Below are positions 53,203 through 62,433 of a stretch of 64,000 nucleotides of DNA, one piece after another. Position numbers and translations under genes: made by a program. Origin of the DNA: Candidatus Heimdallarchaeota archaeon (lineage in GTDB: Archaea; Asgardarchaeota; Heimdallarchaeia; Heimdallarchaeales; Kariarchaeaceae); NCBI GenBank assembly GCA_026702845.1, contig JADCLS010000017.1:75435-139434 (forward strand), in the 5' to 3' direction. A model generated the notes under the pieces. It was not told the DNA's origin, made no database searches, and worked only from the letters and a program-made list of their open reading frames with translations. The first letter of the stretch is position 1; each line of letters opens with the position of its first letter.

Positions 53203-53970
53203 TTAATTCAGTACAGCAAAGTACCGCAATTCATCTTTTGTAGGTTTCACATGAACAGAGCCTTCACCGAGAGCATAGATCTCCTTGATCTTCCATTCAG
53301 TCTGATCAATAAGTGAACGTAGCTGAGGTATGGTGTAACAACGGAGATAATGCTCCTCAGTAAATTCCTCGACTACAGTGTTTCCCTCAAAAATAACATG
53401 TTTCATGGGCATATACGCCAAACCTGTAGTCAAATCAAGAGTGGTGATATGATATCTCAGCAATTTATTATCTCCATCTTTGATTTCATCAAAATGCTTG
53501 GAATTATGATGTAGTGCAAGGATATTCCAAAATTCAAAATATAGAAAGCCACCAGCCTTAATTGATTTTCGCATATTATTGAGAAACTGGATGACCTCTT
53601 GATCTTGTCTTAAATAACAAAATCCAGAAAAGAAGGCAGCTGCAGCATCAAAGGCATTTTCTCTGACAAATTCACTCATATCTGATTGAATAAACTCAAT
53701 ATTATAGTTATTCGATATCGCATTTTTCTTTGCCTGATCGATTTGATCCTTAGATAAATCAATTCCTGTTACCTCAATTCCCAATTTACTCAGTTCCAAG
53801 GCATGCATTCCAGTTCCACAGGCTATATCGAGAATTGATGCAGGTTTTCTTCCAAGAATTTGTTGTGAAAGATTGAGAAAATCTTCAGTAGTATGGGTAT
53901 ACATCTCTTTTGCCTTATTCTGATAGATGAAGTCATAGTATTGTGCACTTCTCGAGTATGATTTATTCAC
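53203..53970 (-). CDS. Class I SAM-dependent methyltransferase
   Basis: 255 residues. It begins with a GTG at 53970, with an ATTATATTC box about 22 bases upstream, so it is leaderless. Motif I is ILDIACGTGMHALELSKLG, followed by VTGIDLSKDQI and the acidic loop; typical UbiE/Methyltransf_25 small-molecule methyltransferase. Residues 130-255 include a beta-rich part common to the ubiE-like group. Substrate unknown. An overlap of convergent ends with the upstream plus-strand gene is not present (42-base gap). Confidence 0.85.
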   Translation of the reverse strand: MNKSYSRSAQYYDFIYQNKAKEMYTHTTEDFLNLSQQILGRKPASILDIACGTGMHALELSKLGIEVTGIDLSKDQIDQAKKNAISNNYNIEFIQSDMSEFVRENAFDAAAAFFSGFCYLRQDQEVIQFLNNMRKSIKAGGFLYFEFWNILALHHNSKHFDEIKDGDNKLLRYHITTLDLTTGLAYMPMKHVIFEGNTVVEEFTEEHYLRCYTIPQLRSLIDQTEWKIKEIYALGEGSVHVKPTKDELRYFAVLN

Positions 53971-54076
53971 AAAGTCAATTAGAATATAATGTAATAAATA
54001 TTTCCAATATCCACGTTTCAGTATTAAGATTCTGAATTAATGATTACTCATGGTCTCTATTATGTTGTTCATTTAC

Positions 54077-55210
54077 CTAACGTGCTCTTTCTGCTAATTT
54101 TTGTGCCATTTTACTAATCTCAGCCATTGAACTGGTCATTTCCTCTGCTGCAGCTGCCACTTCCTCTGCACTGGCAGCTGTCTCCTCTGATACTGAAACT
54201 ACGTTAACCATGGTATTCTGGATATGGCTAAATGATTGTTTAATCAAAACCTGTATCTCCTCAGCCACTACTTCAATTCTCTCTGATGCCAATTTGGATT
54301 GATCAGATAGTTTACGTACATTATCAGCAACCACGTTAAATCCTCTACCATAATCTCCTGCACGAGATGCTTCAATTCCTGCATTCAAGGCGAGTATATT
54401 GGTTTGTAATGAGATTGAGGATACTTCCTGTGTATTTTGCTGGATTTTCTTGATGATATCGCTCATACTGACATATAGATCATCAATTTTCTCATTCACC
54501 TCAGAGATCAATTCAGTCTGTGTGGTTGCTCCATCACTCATCGCTTGCGATGTGGACGCAACTTCCTCTGCAGATGCATTCACCTCCTCTGCATTGGCTG
54601 ATAATTGCTCTGAAGCATCTACCAAAGTTTGAGCATTAGCAGTTATTCTTGAAATCAATCTCCCATTGGAAGCAATGGTTTTATTGATCACATCTACAAC
54701 CGGGCCAAAAACAGTATCATTAAGCAAATTACTATCGGTGATCTGAGCACTGAAGTCATTTTTCTCTATACGAGCACCAAGAGATTCTACTTGGCTTTTG
54801 AATGGAGTTATTAGATCATTTACTCCTTGAATACTCCCATAAACGATAATCATAACCATGATCAAAGCCACAAGTAAGGCATCGAGTTTCTGTATTCCTC
54901 CCTTCATGACATCTTCATCATAGATATTATTCAATGCCACAACAGTAGCCAATAATGCGATCATCATGTACATAGCCGATTTGAATCTATAATCCGAGAA
55001 TGAATATCTGTAATACTGAATTCCTCCTACCAGTAGAAGAAGGGGAATGGAAATCATCAATAAATCTGTGAGTGCTGTGATCGGAACCTTCTCGAAAATC
55101 AATCCATTTGATATTAGCACTGCATAGACAACGAATTGAAATGGATACATCATCATCATCCAGTGATAGGATTTCATCTTTGAGAGTATCTTCTTAACGT
55201 TTTCAGCCAT
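54077..55210 (-). CDS. Methyl-accepting chemotaxis-like protein with N-terminal TM region
   Basis: 377 residues from the ATG at 55210; the longest frame starts with a TTG at 55234. About four to five TM segments lie in residues 15-135, with no large external ligand domain between them. The signalling domain (from about 180 to 377) has the conserved hairpin tip TNILALNAGIEASRAGDYGRGFNVVADNVRKLSDQS-like pattern (canonical [36 protein letters not shown]; read here in pieces). The cytoplasmic domain is short, with many Ala/Ser and Glu in a heptad pattern. No CheA, CheW or CheY gene is in the window. TTTTTTATACTTG about 33 bases before the ATG is a probable TATA box. Confidence 0.88.
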   Translation of the reverse strand: MAENVKKILSKMKSYHWMMMMYPFQFVVYAVLISNGLIFEKVPITALTDLLMISIPLLLLVGGIQYYRYSFSDYRFKSAMYMMIALLATVVALNNIYDEDVMKGGIQKLDALLVALIMVMIIVYGSIQGVNDLITPFKSQVESLGARIEKNDFSAQITDSNLLNDTVFGPVVDVINKTIASNGRLISRITANAQTLVDASEQLSANAEEVNASAEEVASTSQAMSDGATTQTELISEVNEKIDDLYVSMSDIIKKIQQNTQEVSSISLQTNILALNAGIEASRAGDYGRGFNVVADNVRKLSDQSKLASERIEVVAEEIQVLIKQSFSHIQNTMVNVVSVSEETAASAEEVAAAAEEMTSSMAEISKMAQKLAERAR

Positions 55211-55300
55211 ATTATTATGACTTATATGTAACAAGTATAAAAAAATTCTTTCTCAAGAGATTTTAATTCAATTTGTATAGAATTATCCTAGGTGATTATT

Positions 55301-56038
55301 TTACTCAAATACTTTCTTTCTCATATATTTGACTACAAGATAAAGAGGGACAATCATCATCACAATCCCGCCTAAGAGATATACAATATAGGATTCTCCA
55401 TTCGCAGCCAACAAGAATGCTTTCATAGGCCAATACGATGGAAAAAATACAAACACTAGATCCCAAGGTTGAGGAACAAAAAATGCAGCTAGTGGGAGTA
55501 CAAATGCACCACCCAATAGCTTCATGATGGCAAATCCCTCCACTTTGTTATTGGCAAACACAGAAAGTATCAATCCCAGAAAGGGGGCCCATAATGCTCC
55601 AAGAATACTCACCAACATGAGATCAATAAATTTGATAGATGTATAATCCCCAACAATTGGAATGGTAATGAGCAGCATGGGATAGCTCAATAACATGGGA
55701 GTGAACACTCTATACATAATGTATCGCTGTATTGATAAGGGGCTGACCTGCAAGGCTAACAATGTTTGTTCATCCTTCTCATCAAGAAGCATGAATCCAA
55801 CGATCACCCCCAGGAGCATGGGAATCATCAATACCATGTAGAGGCTGATAATCAGGTCGTAGTACGGTGAGAGGTCAAATGGTATCTGATCTAGCCCCAT
55901 TTGCACAAGAGGAAAGAGAAGCCTAAGAACTATTGCAAGTAAAAAAGGCAAGAGAATGAACCATTTCAACATGGGATCTCGCTGGATATTCTTAGAATCA
56001 GCAAAGAGCTGAGCACGAAGGTATTGTCCATAGTTCAT
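55301..56038 (-). CDS. ABC-2 type permease, third gene of the exporter operon
   Basis: 245 residues with about six TM segments (25-45, 55-82, 100-122, 125-155, 165-190 and 215-238). Coupling region LDEKDEQTLLALQVSPLSIQRY near 85-107. Its ATG directly follows the stop codon TAG of the preceding permease, with AGGAGGT about ten bases upstream, so the two are translationally coupled. Confidence 0.85.
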   Translation of the reverse strand: MNYGQYLRAQLFADSKNIQRDPMLKWFILLPFLLAIVLRLLFPLVQMGLDQIPFDLSPYYDLIISLYMVLMIPMLLGVIVGFMLLDEKDEQTLLALQVSPLSIQRYIMYRVFTPMLLSYPMLLITIPIVGDYTSIKFIDLMLVSILGALWAPFLGLILSVFANNKVEGFAIMKLLGGAFVLPLAAFFVPQPWDLVFVFFPSYWPMKAFLLAANGESYIVYLLGGIVMMIVPLYLVVKYMRKKVFE

Positions 56039-56764
56039 CTAGGATACCTCCTTCAGCACAATATACTTGTTATACCTTCGTTTGGTATAGATATATCCAA
56101 AACCCATCCAGAATACGGTACCTATAACTGCATAGAAGATCTCCCAAATCTCTAGAGTTGTGGTGGCCATTGTCATCAAACTGACCATGGGTTGCATGGG
56201 GCTGAGATAATACAAAACCATGGCTATGGGATGTGTCAAACCAATATACGCAAAAAGTGGAAGTTCAAGGACAAAAACTAGGAATATAGATGGCATGAGA
56301 AAATCGGTAATATCCTTGTATTTCACTGCAAATCCGATCCCAAATAAAGTATAAACCACTGCCATGCTGAGTATACCCACTATTACCCAGAGATGATTGA
56401 CCTCCACCCCCCAGAAGGCAGCAACAATAATGATATAGGTTTCAAGTAGACCCAAAATAAGTAATGATCCTACTTTTGACGATACGTATTCTCTGAAGGT
56501 TAATGGGGTAACAAGCAGAGCATCAATTGTCTTCTGATTTTTTTCATAGAGTATTAATGCTCCAACATAGAAGAATGTACCAATATTAAGATTGCTGAGC
56601 ACAAATGCTGGAAGGAACTTCTGTTTGAATTCCACTGGTATATTATAAAATAGAGCAATCCACAGAAACATCATTACTCCAGCTACATAGTAGAATCCGT
56701 ACCTGAACTGGATTTTTATTTCCCAGAGCATGGCTGAGCGAAATCGTTTTATTGAAAAACTCAT
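56039..56764 (-). CDS. ABC-2 type permease, second gene of the exporter operon
   Basis: 241 residues, about six TM segments. Coupling segment EKNQKTIDALLVTPLTFREYV after the second TM near 70-90. It overlaps the ATPase gene by four bases (ATGA). With the next permease it likely forms a heterodimeric channel. Confidence 0.85.
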   Translation of the reverse strand: MSFSIKRFRSAMLWEIKIQFRYGFYYVAGVMMFLWIALFYNIPVEFKQKFLPAFVLSNLNIGTFFYVGALILYEKNQKTIDALLVTPLTFREYVSSKVGSLLILGLLETYIIIVAAFWGVEVNHLWVIVGILSMAVVYTLFGIGFAVKYKDITDFLMPSIFLVFVLELPLFAYIGLTHPIAMVLYYLSPMQPMVSLMTMATTTLEIWEIFYAVIGTVFWMGFGYIYTKRRYNKYIVLKEVS

Positions 56765-57627
56765 TGGAGCTCTCTCCCCGTAACCTCGATGAAAACAGTG
56801 GCTAGGGATGCTTCTTGACTATGAATGGTCTGAATGTCATCCTGCCTTAGTAAATCAAGAAATTCCATATTTTCTGCAAGATTGGCCATTTCGAATTCTT
56901 TGCTCTGCAGTGTTCCATTACCGTATTCAACAAGCACTGATTTCTTCCCATACTTGAGTTTCAATGCTTTTGGAGGTTCAATAATGCTAATGGTTCCATC
57001 CACAATAAATGCCACACGATCACAGAGAGTATCAGCAACAACCATATCATGCGTGCAGAGAAAAATTGTTTTCCCTTCATCTCTCTTGGAGGCTATGATA
57101 TCCATGATCTTCTTGGCGTTCACTGGATCAAGACCCGCTGTTGGTTCATCAAGGAATAACATATCAGGATCATGAATAAGGGATCTAGCTACATTCAACC
57201 TGTTCTTCATCCCTTTCGAGAAAGTTCCCACGATTGTATCAGCAGAATCTTTTAATCCTACTAAATCAAGTAAAGCCAATAAATCATCCTTTGAATTTGT
57301 TTTTTCGTACAAAGAAGCAAAATAACTCAAGTTCTCAAGAGCTGTTAGCTTGGTGAAATGATTGGGAAGTTCAAAGGAAATCCCGATATCCTCATAATAT
57401 TCCTGATTAAGATCTCCTATCTCAGTACCCTTGAAAGATGCAGTTCCTTTGTAATCCTTGAGCAATCCTATGAGTATCTTCTGTGTCGTGCTTTTTCCAG
57501 CTCCAGATGGTCCTAGAAAACCAAAGATCTCACCCTTGGTAATATCAAATGTTATTCCAGATACAGCTGGTTTAGTTGCACCAGGATAGGTAAATTCGAG
57601 ATTGTTTACTTCGATAATTGTCGTCAT
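56761..57627 (-). CDS. ABC exporter ATP-binding protein, first gene of the operon
   Basis: 288 residues. Walker A GPSGAGKS at 39-46, signature FSKGMKNRLNVARSL, Walker B MLFLDEPTAGLDP, switch His in FLCTHD, and a short C-terminal domain. The minus-strand promoter upstream has TTTAAATATAGC about 28 bases before the ATG. A divergent GbsR/MarR-type regulator starts at 57829, and candidate operators lie between. Substrate unknown. Confidence 0.92.
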   Translation of the reverse strand: MTTIIEVNNLEFTYPGATKPAVSGITFDITKGEIFGFLGPSGAGKSTTQKILIGLLKDYKGTASFKGTEIGDLNQEYYEDIGISFELPNHFTKLTALENLSYFASLYEKTNSKDDLLALLDLVGLKDSADTIVGTFSKGMKNRLNVARSLIHDPDMLFLDEPTAGLDPVNAKKIMDIIASKRDEGKTIFLCTHDMVVADTLCDRVAFIVDGTISIIEPPKALKLKYGKKSVLVEYGNGTLQSKEFEMANLAENMEFLDLLRQDDIQTIHSQEASLATVFIEVTGRELQ

Positions 57628-57667
57628 ATCTACATATTGGCGAGAAAATCAGCTATATTTAAATTAT

Positions 57668-57681
57668 TTGAATATTTTCAA
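57668..57681. promoter_or_regulatory. Candidate operator TTGAA-4-TTCAA at the ABC promoter
   Basis: TTGAA TATT TTCAA sits just upstream of the minus-strand TATA box of the exporter operon; imperfect symmetry extends outward (AAATT...ATTT). It shares half-sites with the element at 57804-57820 but has a shorter spacer. Confidence 0.4.
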
Positions 57682-57792
57682 ATTTTAGAATAATAAAATA
57701 TAATGAAATCAACCAATAAAATCACATAATTTTATAGCTAAAAGTCAATCTTTCATGATATTTTCCATTATTTCAACTATTTTTGCCTTAGG

Positions 57793-57804
57793 TTTTATAT
57801 AAAT
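57793..57804 (+). promoter_or_regulatory. TATA-like box of the GbsR/MarR gene
   Basis: TTTTATATAAAT lies about 28 bases before the ATG at 57829, the best TATA match in this intergenic region. Confidence 0.55.
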
Positions 57805-57820
57805 TGAAGAACAGGTTCAA
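57804..57820. promoter_or_regulatory. Candidate operator TTGAA-7-TTCAA at the regulator promoter
   Basis: TTGAAGAACAGGTTCAA lies between the TATA box and the start codon of the regulator, covering the probable transcription start. A nested GAAC-AG-GTTC repeat occupies the centre. Confidence 0.45.
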
Positions 57821-57828
57821 CTTGTCAG

Positions 57829-58317
57829 ATGGCTGATAAAAAACAACTTCTCAATTTCATTGATAATTTTGCCAGATTTTTCGAGAGTAAGGGACTTTCT
57901 AGGACCAAGGGGAGAATTCTAGGTTATTTGACCGTTGCTGAGAAAACTTATTCTACTCTGGAAGATATTGCTGATTTTCTGGAATTAAGCGTGAGTACAG
58001 TATCTCCTGAATTGAAACAACTTGTTGATCTCAAACTGGCAGATAGACTTGGAAGAAAACAAGTTTCAGAGATTGATGGAGATCGAGGATATGTTTTCCA
58101 GGTCACTGCTGATACTTGGTTGAATGTGATCGATGATAAGGGGCAGAGTTCCGCGATTTTTCAGATAATCTTGGAGGAAGGATTTAAAGTACTTCGTGAT
58201 GATCCCCCAGAACGGAGTGTAATTTTGAAGGAGATGAAGATCCTGTTTGCCTATCTAGAAAAGGAGATGCCTAAAGTACTGGAACGTTATCGAGAATACA
58301 GAAAAACGCTTGATTAA
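57829..58317 (+). CDS. GbsR/MarR-type winged-helix regulator
   Basis: 162 residues. The N-terminal helix FIDNFARFFESKGLSRTKGRI, then the winged helix ILGYLTVAEKTYSTLEDIADFLELSVSTVSPELKQLVDLKLADRL (about 30-75) with wing residues RKQVSEIDGDRGYVFQV, then helices that dimerise. The GbsR group is the closest. It is divergent from the ABC operon, and the shared half-site motif makes it the likely regulator of that exporter and of itself. Confidence 0.85.
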   Translation: MADKKQLLNFIDNFARFFESKGLSRTKGRILGYLTVAEKTYSTLEDIADFLELSVSTVSPELKQLVDLKLADRLGRKQVSEIDGDRGYVFQVTADTWLNVIDDKGQSSAIFQIILEEGFKVLRDDPPERSVILKEMKILFAYLEKEMPKVLERYREYRKTLD

Positions 58318-58381
58318 CCCTAATGAAGAAGTATAAACCTGACAAACAAAAAAATCTTTCTCAATTGATATTTAACATAAT

Positions 58382-59437
58382 CTAGAGATTACTGATCAGT
58401 AACATAAGCAATCTAACTGGAAAATATAAAAGGAATAACCATAACGAATAGGATATAATCCCTCTTGTACCACCAGGGATTTCTAGAATACCATGGGAAA
58501 GCCCGAAGAATGGAGCAAATATCATTGTTTTCCAGTTTCTTGATCCAATACCTAGCTTTTCAGCTTCTTTTGCCTGTCGGAAATCATGATCCACCCAGAT
58601 TTTTGTTCTTCCTTGCAGCAATGCTTTTTTTATTATCTCCCAGCTTGGATTTTTCTGTTCCTCTGGAGATAACAGCATTTGTGTCCAACCAGAAGCCCAC
58701 TCCTTAAGCGGATTATGAATGTCGGTGCCAGTTGAGAGAAATACTGGACGAGTGATTTTCCCCTCCTGCTTCCTTAGTTCTAGCCAATCAAGCGTTTTGG
58801 GATCATACCAACGAATCTCATTATTAATCTCAAATCCATCAATACCCCACTCGTAGAGTTGATCTCTGGTTGGATGAATGTATTTTCCCACCCGATGACT
58901 ACCTTGGTTTTTCGTCCAGCTGATATGATTGCATTGTACTAGTGCACCCTGATCATGAGCTTGCTGAATCACAGACTTGATCTCTTCATCTGATGGATCC
59001 CAAGATTCAGGTTTAGGAAAATCCATAATCCCTAGAAAATTTAAATGGATCCTGGCAGTGGTCCATTCATATCCTGGAATTATCAGAATTTCAGGATATT
59101 TCTCCTGAAGAGAAAGAATGGTATTGTTGTTTATTCCTGTATTGTGATCAGTTAGTACAAATGCGTTGAATCCATTTGCCATCTCCCATTTAATTAGTTG
59201 TTCAGGCGTCATCCATCCATCACTTGCAGTAGTATGACTATGCGTATCAAGCAGAAAGCTGTTTTCAGGAGCAAGGTGAGGTCGGAATTGATAATCAAAA
59301 ATATTATTTGGGATTCTACCTTTAGAAAATTTGAGAAAAGGGATAACATCTGTGATTAAAATGGTGAAGAGAACGATGATCAATATAAAACCGATCCATA
59401 TCACAAATCCAACAACCCAATTAAGCCATACATCCAT
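58382..59437 (-). CDS. PHP domain metal-dependent hydrolase, membrane-anchored
   Basis: 351 residues. A TM segment spans residues 8-30, a second hydrophobic segment lies at about 325-345. The PHP motifs are DTHSHTTASDGWMTPEQL (His66, His68), LTDHN (Asp97, His98), QCNHISW and STGTDIHNP. This is the CehA/McbA-like branch, phosphoesterase or amidohydrolase of undefined substrate. It sits just before the 499-base gene-free stretch. Confidence 0.85.
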   Translation of the reverse strand: MDVWLNWVVGFVIWIGFILIIVLFTILITDVIPFLKFSKGRIPNNIFDYQFRPHLAPENSFLLDTHSHTTASDGWMTPEQLIKWEMANGFNAFVLTDHNTGINNNTILSLQEKYPEILIIPGYEWTTARIHLNFLGIMDFPKPESWDPSDEEIKSVIQQAHDQGALVQCNHISWTKNQGSHRVGKYIHPTRDQLYEWGIDGFEINNEIRWYDPKTLDWLELRKQEGKITRPVFLSTGTDIHNPLKEWASGWTQMLLSPEEQKNPSWEIIKKALLQGRTKIWVDHDFRQAKEAEKLGIGSRNWKTMIFAPFFGLSHGILEIPGGTRGIISYSLWLFLLYFPVRLLMLLISNL

Positions 59438-59936
59438 AATTGATTTCTTTAGTTGAGATAAAATAAAGTTCCCAATTTCTCTACATTTAAAAGATATGCA
59501 ATAATGGAATTATCATCAAAATTTTTGAAAAAATAATTAGTGAATATTTGTTAAATAAATCTATCTCAAACTTATTGCCTTGGCCTTTATTATGTACTCC
59601 TGTATCATGATCTAATTTTCTGACAAAATTTTATTGTTGCTTGTTCTTTCACACTAACAGTGCGTCACCGCTTTTGCTTTTTATTCTTTGTTGATTAATG
59701 AACAATGTTAGCATGTTGTTTTTCAACGATTCGAGTGCTCTTATGAATTTCAGCCGAGGTTTCCAAGCTTTCTGATTGATTAAGTACTCCTTCACTGAAT
59801 CTAGGCATCTAGTTAATGCTAATGATTTTGCTCTTAATCATTCTTGTGATTCTGTAGACAATTGATGGCAGAAACTTTCATTATTTGATTTGTCCACAAG
59901 GATTAAAGTTCTAAATAGCTTCAGTAATTTTGGTTT
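59438..59936. other. 499-base gene-free stretch with a degenerate repeat copy
   Basis: No gene-quality open frame. Contains the second copy of the repeat seen at 14186-14250 (59714-59782). Upstream of the acetyltransferase gene a TTCTAAATAGC at about 59910 is a weak promoter candidate. On the minus strand short frames containing SLET and VEKQ occur in both copies but are interrupted, so they are not genes. Confidence 0.4.
59714..59782. repeat. Copy B of a diverged two-copy intergenic repeat
   Basis: Similar by eye to 14186-14250: GTTG-TTTTT-CAAC hairpin at 59715-59727, then TTCG and TGC, then GGTTTCCAAGCTTTC near the right end. Both lie in long gene-free stretches. Confidence 0.35.
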
Positions 59937-60521
59937 ATGGAACCAATATTACTGGATATTCCCAATCAATTTGAATCAGAACGATTGATCTTAAGATCAT
60001 ATAAGAGAGGTGATGGAGAGGCCTATTATAACTTAGCAAAGGAGAATTATGATCATCTAAAGAATGAGGCTGGTGAAGTAAAGGAACTCAACACTGTGGA
60101 GAAAGCTGAGAAATTCATCCGAGAACGTTGGACAGAATGGGAAACGAGGCAGAGACTTGTTGTTTGTGTAGAAGAGAAATTATCTGGTAAAATGATTGGA
60201 CAAATGTGGCTGGAACCCAATTGGAAGAAGAAAATCATGGAACTAGGATACTTCATTATTAAAGAAAAAGAAGGTCTGGGACTTGTCACTGAGGCTTCTA
60301 TTGCCTGCGTAAAATTCATTTTTGAAACGCTGGATATCGATCGAATTGAAATTCAAGCTAAATACACCAATACACGGTCGTGGAAGGTAGCTGAACGACT
60401 GGGTTTCACCAAGGAAGGTCAATTCAGGGAACAAGCTATTACGGACGATGGAACTCGTGTTGATCAGGTATTCTACGGATTACTTAAACGAGAATATCAA
60501 ACACTTGAACCTTACAGATGA
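59937..60521 (+). CDS. GNAT-family acetyltransferase (RimJ/RimL type)
   Basis: 194 residues. 'FESERLILRSYKRGDGEAYYNLAK' at 12-35 is the RimJ/RimL opening, LGYFIIKEKEGLGLVTEA near 102-119 is the acetyl-CoA-binding V/A motif, and IQAKYTNTRSWKVAERLGFTKEGQFRE near 138-164 is the C-terminal signature, a strong match. It transfers an acetyl group from acetyl-CoA to an N-terminus or small amine. Confidence 0.9.
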   Translation: MEPILLDIPNQFESERLILRSYKRGDGEAYYNLAKENYDHLKNEAGEVKELNTVEKAEKFIRERWTEWETRQRLVVCVEEKLSGKMIGQMWLEPNWKKKIMELGYFIIKEKEGLGLVTEASIACVKFIFETLDIDRIEIQAKYTNTRSWKVAERLGFTKEGQFREQAITDDGTRVDQVFYGLLKREYQTLEPYR

Positions 60522-60560
60522 GCTGAAATAATAATCTGAATTGATGTCATACAAGGTCTA

Positions 60561-60776
60561 TTACTCAAAGGTGAATAGCTCATCCATGGTTGTTTTAAGT
60601 ATTTGAGCCAGGTCAAAAGCCAAACGGAGAGATGGACTGTATTTTCCCCTTTCTATATAGGATATTGTCTCTCGCCTCACTCCCACCTTCTGAGCTAGTT
60701 CTTCCTGTGTAAGATTATGCATGGCCCTGTAGACCTTAATTTTAGTGATAAGTTTTTTCTTCTTCTCTTTAACCAT
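60561..60776 (-). CDS. XRE/Cro-type HTH regulator
   Basis: 71 residues. HTH phrase [39 protein letters not shown], close to YozG-like small regulators. It lies eight bases after the stop of the DUF2178-like membrane gene on the same strand, the usual pairing. Cytoplasmic DNA-binding protein. Confidence 0.9.
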   Translation of the reverse strand: MVKEKKKKLITKIKVYRAMHNLTQEELAQKVGVRRETISYIERGKYSPSLRLAFDLAQILKTTMDELFTFE

Positions 60777-60784
60777 CTAAACAC

Positions 60785-61123
60785 CTAGTCTGATTCTGGT
60801 TGCTGACGGTATCGGAGCTGAAAGAAGGTAAATATCGCCCACATTATCATCACACCAGACCATAAAAACCAGTTCATCTCAATACCTTCATCACCTGGAA
60901 GAATTCCTGAGGAATCAACAATGAATATGAGTAACCACATAACCCATGTGATTTTGTATGTCTGATATCCTGCTTTTTCATTAACACGAGTAGATAATTC
61001 ATCATCTAGAATCTCTCCTCTTTGCTTGCGTTTCTTCCGTTCATTTAACACATAATATGTCACTCCGAGCTGAATTACCAATATTATGATTGCTGCAGTA
61101 AGAATTATTGCCAATCCTGTCAT
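60785..61123 (-). CDS. DUF2178-like membrane protein paired with the XRE regulator
   Basis: 112 residues from the ATG at 61123 (a GTG at 61132 is also in frame). TM segments at about 4-25, 60-78 and 85-105. The layout resembles DUF2178 proteins that travel with XRE regulators. An AGGTG lies about seven bases upstream, and TATA-like TTTTTTATATGAG is at about 61158-61170. Confidence 0.6.
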   Translation of the reverse strand: MTGLAIILTAAIIILVIQLGVTYYVLNERKKRKQRGEILDDELSTRVNEKAGYQTYKITWVMWLLIFIVDSSGILPGDEGIEMNWFLWSGVMIMWAIFTFFQLRYRQQPESD

Positions 61124-61385
61124 TCTATGCACCTATAACATGTATAGTCAAACTCATATAAAAAATATCTCACATATTGTAATGTATACTGCACAAATAG
61201 TAAGTAATACATTACATTTTTCTCAAATACTTGAGGAATATCGAACCATTCTATGCTATGTTATTGATGATCTTCTTGTTCGACGAAGTTTCTGAACCTC
61301 GATTTACCATCTATAAGGGTGTGACATTAAATGGAATTATTCTTGCGATACACCACAGTAAATGAACTGTCACCGAACTGAAGTA

Positions 61386-61901
61386 TTATTGATTCAATAT
61401 TTTATACAGTCTTTTCATAAGACTAATCTGTCCAATGTGCTGGGCCTCGTGATTTACAAGATGATACAGTATCCACTCTATGGAATAGATCTCACCATCT
61501 GATTCTATCTCCCTTTCCAGATCACTATCATTGAATTGTTTAAATCTTTCATAGATTTTTGTTCTCACCTCTTCCAATGCATTTAGGTAGAATTTCAGTC
61601 CCTTTCCCTTGAGTTGATTGATATCTTCGAAGCGATTGGCAAAAGCATATTTCCAACGTTCCTCATCTAGTTCCTGCTTATCGATATCATAGAAGATCCA
61701 GTCATTCTCCACCGCAGCAATATGGTAGAGCAGGGTCCCAATAGTCTCGATCTTATGTTCATCTGGAGTGAAATCCACCATCTCATCTGTTACTCCTTGC
61801 AATCGACGAATTAATCTGCTCCTGTTTTCTTCAAACATGGCATAGAATTTAGCAAATCCATTACTCAGCTCATAGTTTCTATCAAGTTTATTTTGTTCCA
61901 T
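61386..61901 (-). CDS. DinB-family protein
   Basis: 171 residues. Three metal-binding His of the DinB fold appear at 60 (LLYHIAAVENDW), 151 and 155 (LVNHEAQHIGQ). The four-helix bundle layout is clear. DinB/YfiT-like proteins are often thiol-dependent transferases in bacteria; the exact role is unknown here. Confidence 0.88.
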   Translation of the reverse strand: MEQNKLDRNYELSNGFAKFYAMFEENRSRLIRRLQGVTDEMVDFTPDEHKIETIGTLLYHIAAVENDWIFYDIDKQELDEERWKYAFANRFEDINQLKGKGLKFYLNALEEVRTKIYERFKQFNDSDLEREIESDGEIYSIEWILYHLVNHEAQHIGQISLMKRLYKILNQ

Positions 61902-61944
61902 ATGTCGAGGTTGGAGCTAATTATTTATTTGATTTGATCGGAGA

Positions 61945-62433
61945 TTATTTGATCATGTTGATTACCGTCATAAATAATATCTTTCTGAACTCCTGATTGC
62001 CATGGATAATACTCTCATCATCCTGAAAATTCTGACTTATCACAAAAAGTAGTGCATCCTCATAGACACTGCAAGAGGGTAGCTTTCTCATAATATCTTT
62101 GGGAATAAATAAACAGGCTTGTAGCTGTGTGTTCTCTCTTAATCTGGGATCAGATGCAGAGGGGCTGGCTACTGAGAAATTGATCACAAGCATCTTGGAA
62201 TCACTCTCAGGAATGGGCACAGGAAGCTCGAACACACCAAAATTCCAATCAGTGATGATACTCAGCTTTACACCCAACATGGTGAGAAATATTTCATGGT
62301 CATCATCTAGTAACAAATTCTCGGTGTTTCTGCTGAATATCACGACGGGTCCCTCGTTTTGCAAGGAGAAGATGACAAAGGGAATATCGAGTAATCGATC
62401 AATTATTTGGCTAAGACCCTCGGATGTGTTCAC
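61945..62433 (-). CDS. Hypothetical soluble protein
   Basis: 162 residues with a GTG start at 62433; a GATATATGATT box is about 22 bases upstream. Alternating strands and helices: PFVIFSLQNEGPVVIFS, then NLLLDDDHEIFLTMLGVKLS, then MLVINFSVASPSA and YEDALLFVISQNF. The opening strand-turn-strand resembles the sensor-like domains found at other loci, but the helix signature is missing, so no assignment to that group is made. Confidence 0.45.
   Translation of the reverse strand: MNTSEGLSQIIDRLLDIPFVIFSLQNEGPVVIFSRNTENLLLDDDHEIFLTMLGVKLSIITDWNFGVFELPVPIPESDSKMLVINFSVASPSASDPRLRENTQLQACLFIPKDIMRKLPSCSVYEDALLFVISQNFQDDESIIHGNQEFRKILFMTVINMIK

Noticed and set aside
59438..59936. Short SLET/VEKQ frame considered as a transposase remnant gene
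   Set aside because: Broken by stops in both copies, too short for a family call; kept only as a repeat.
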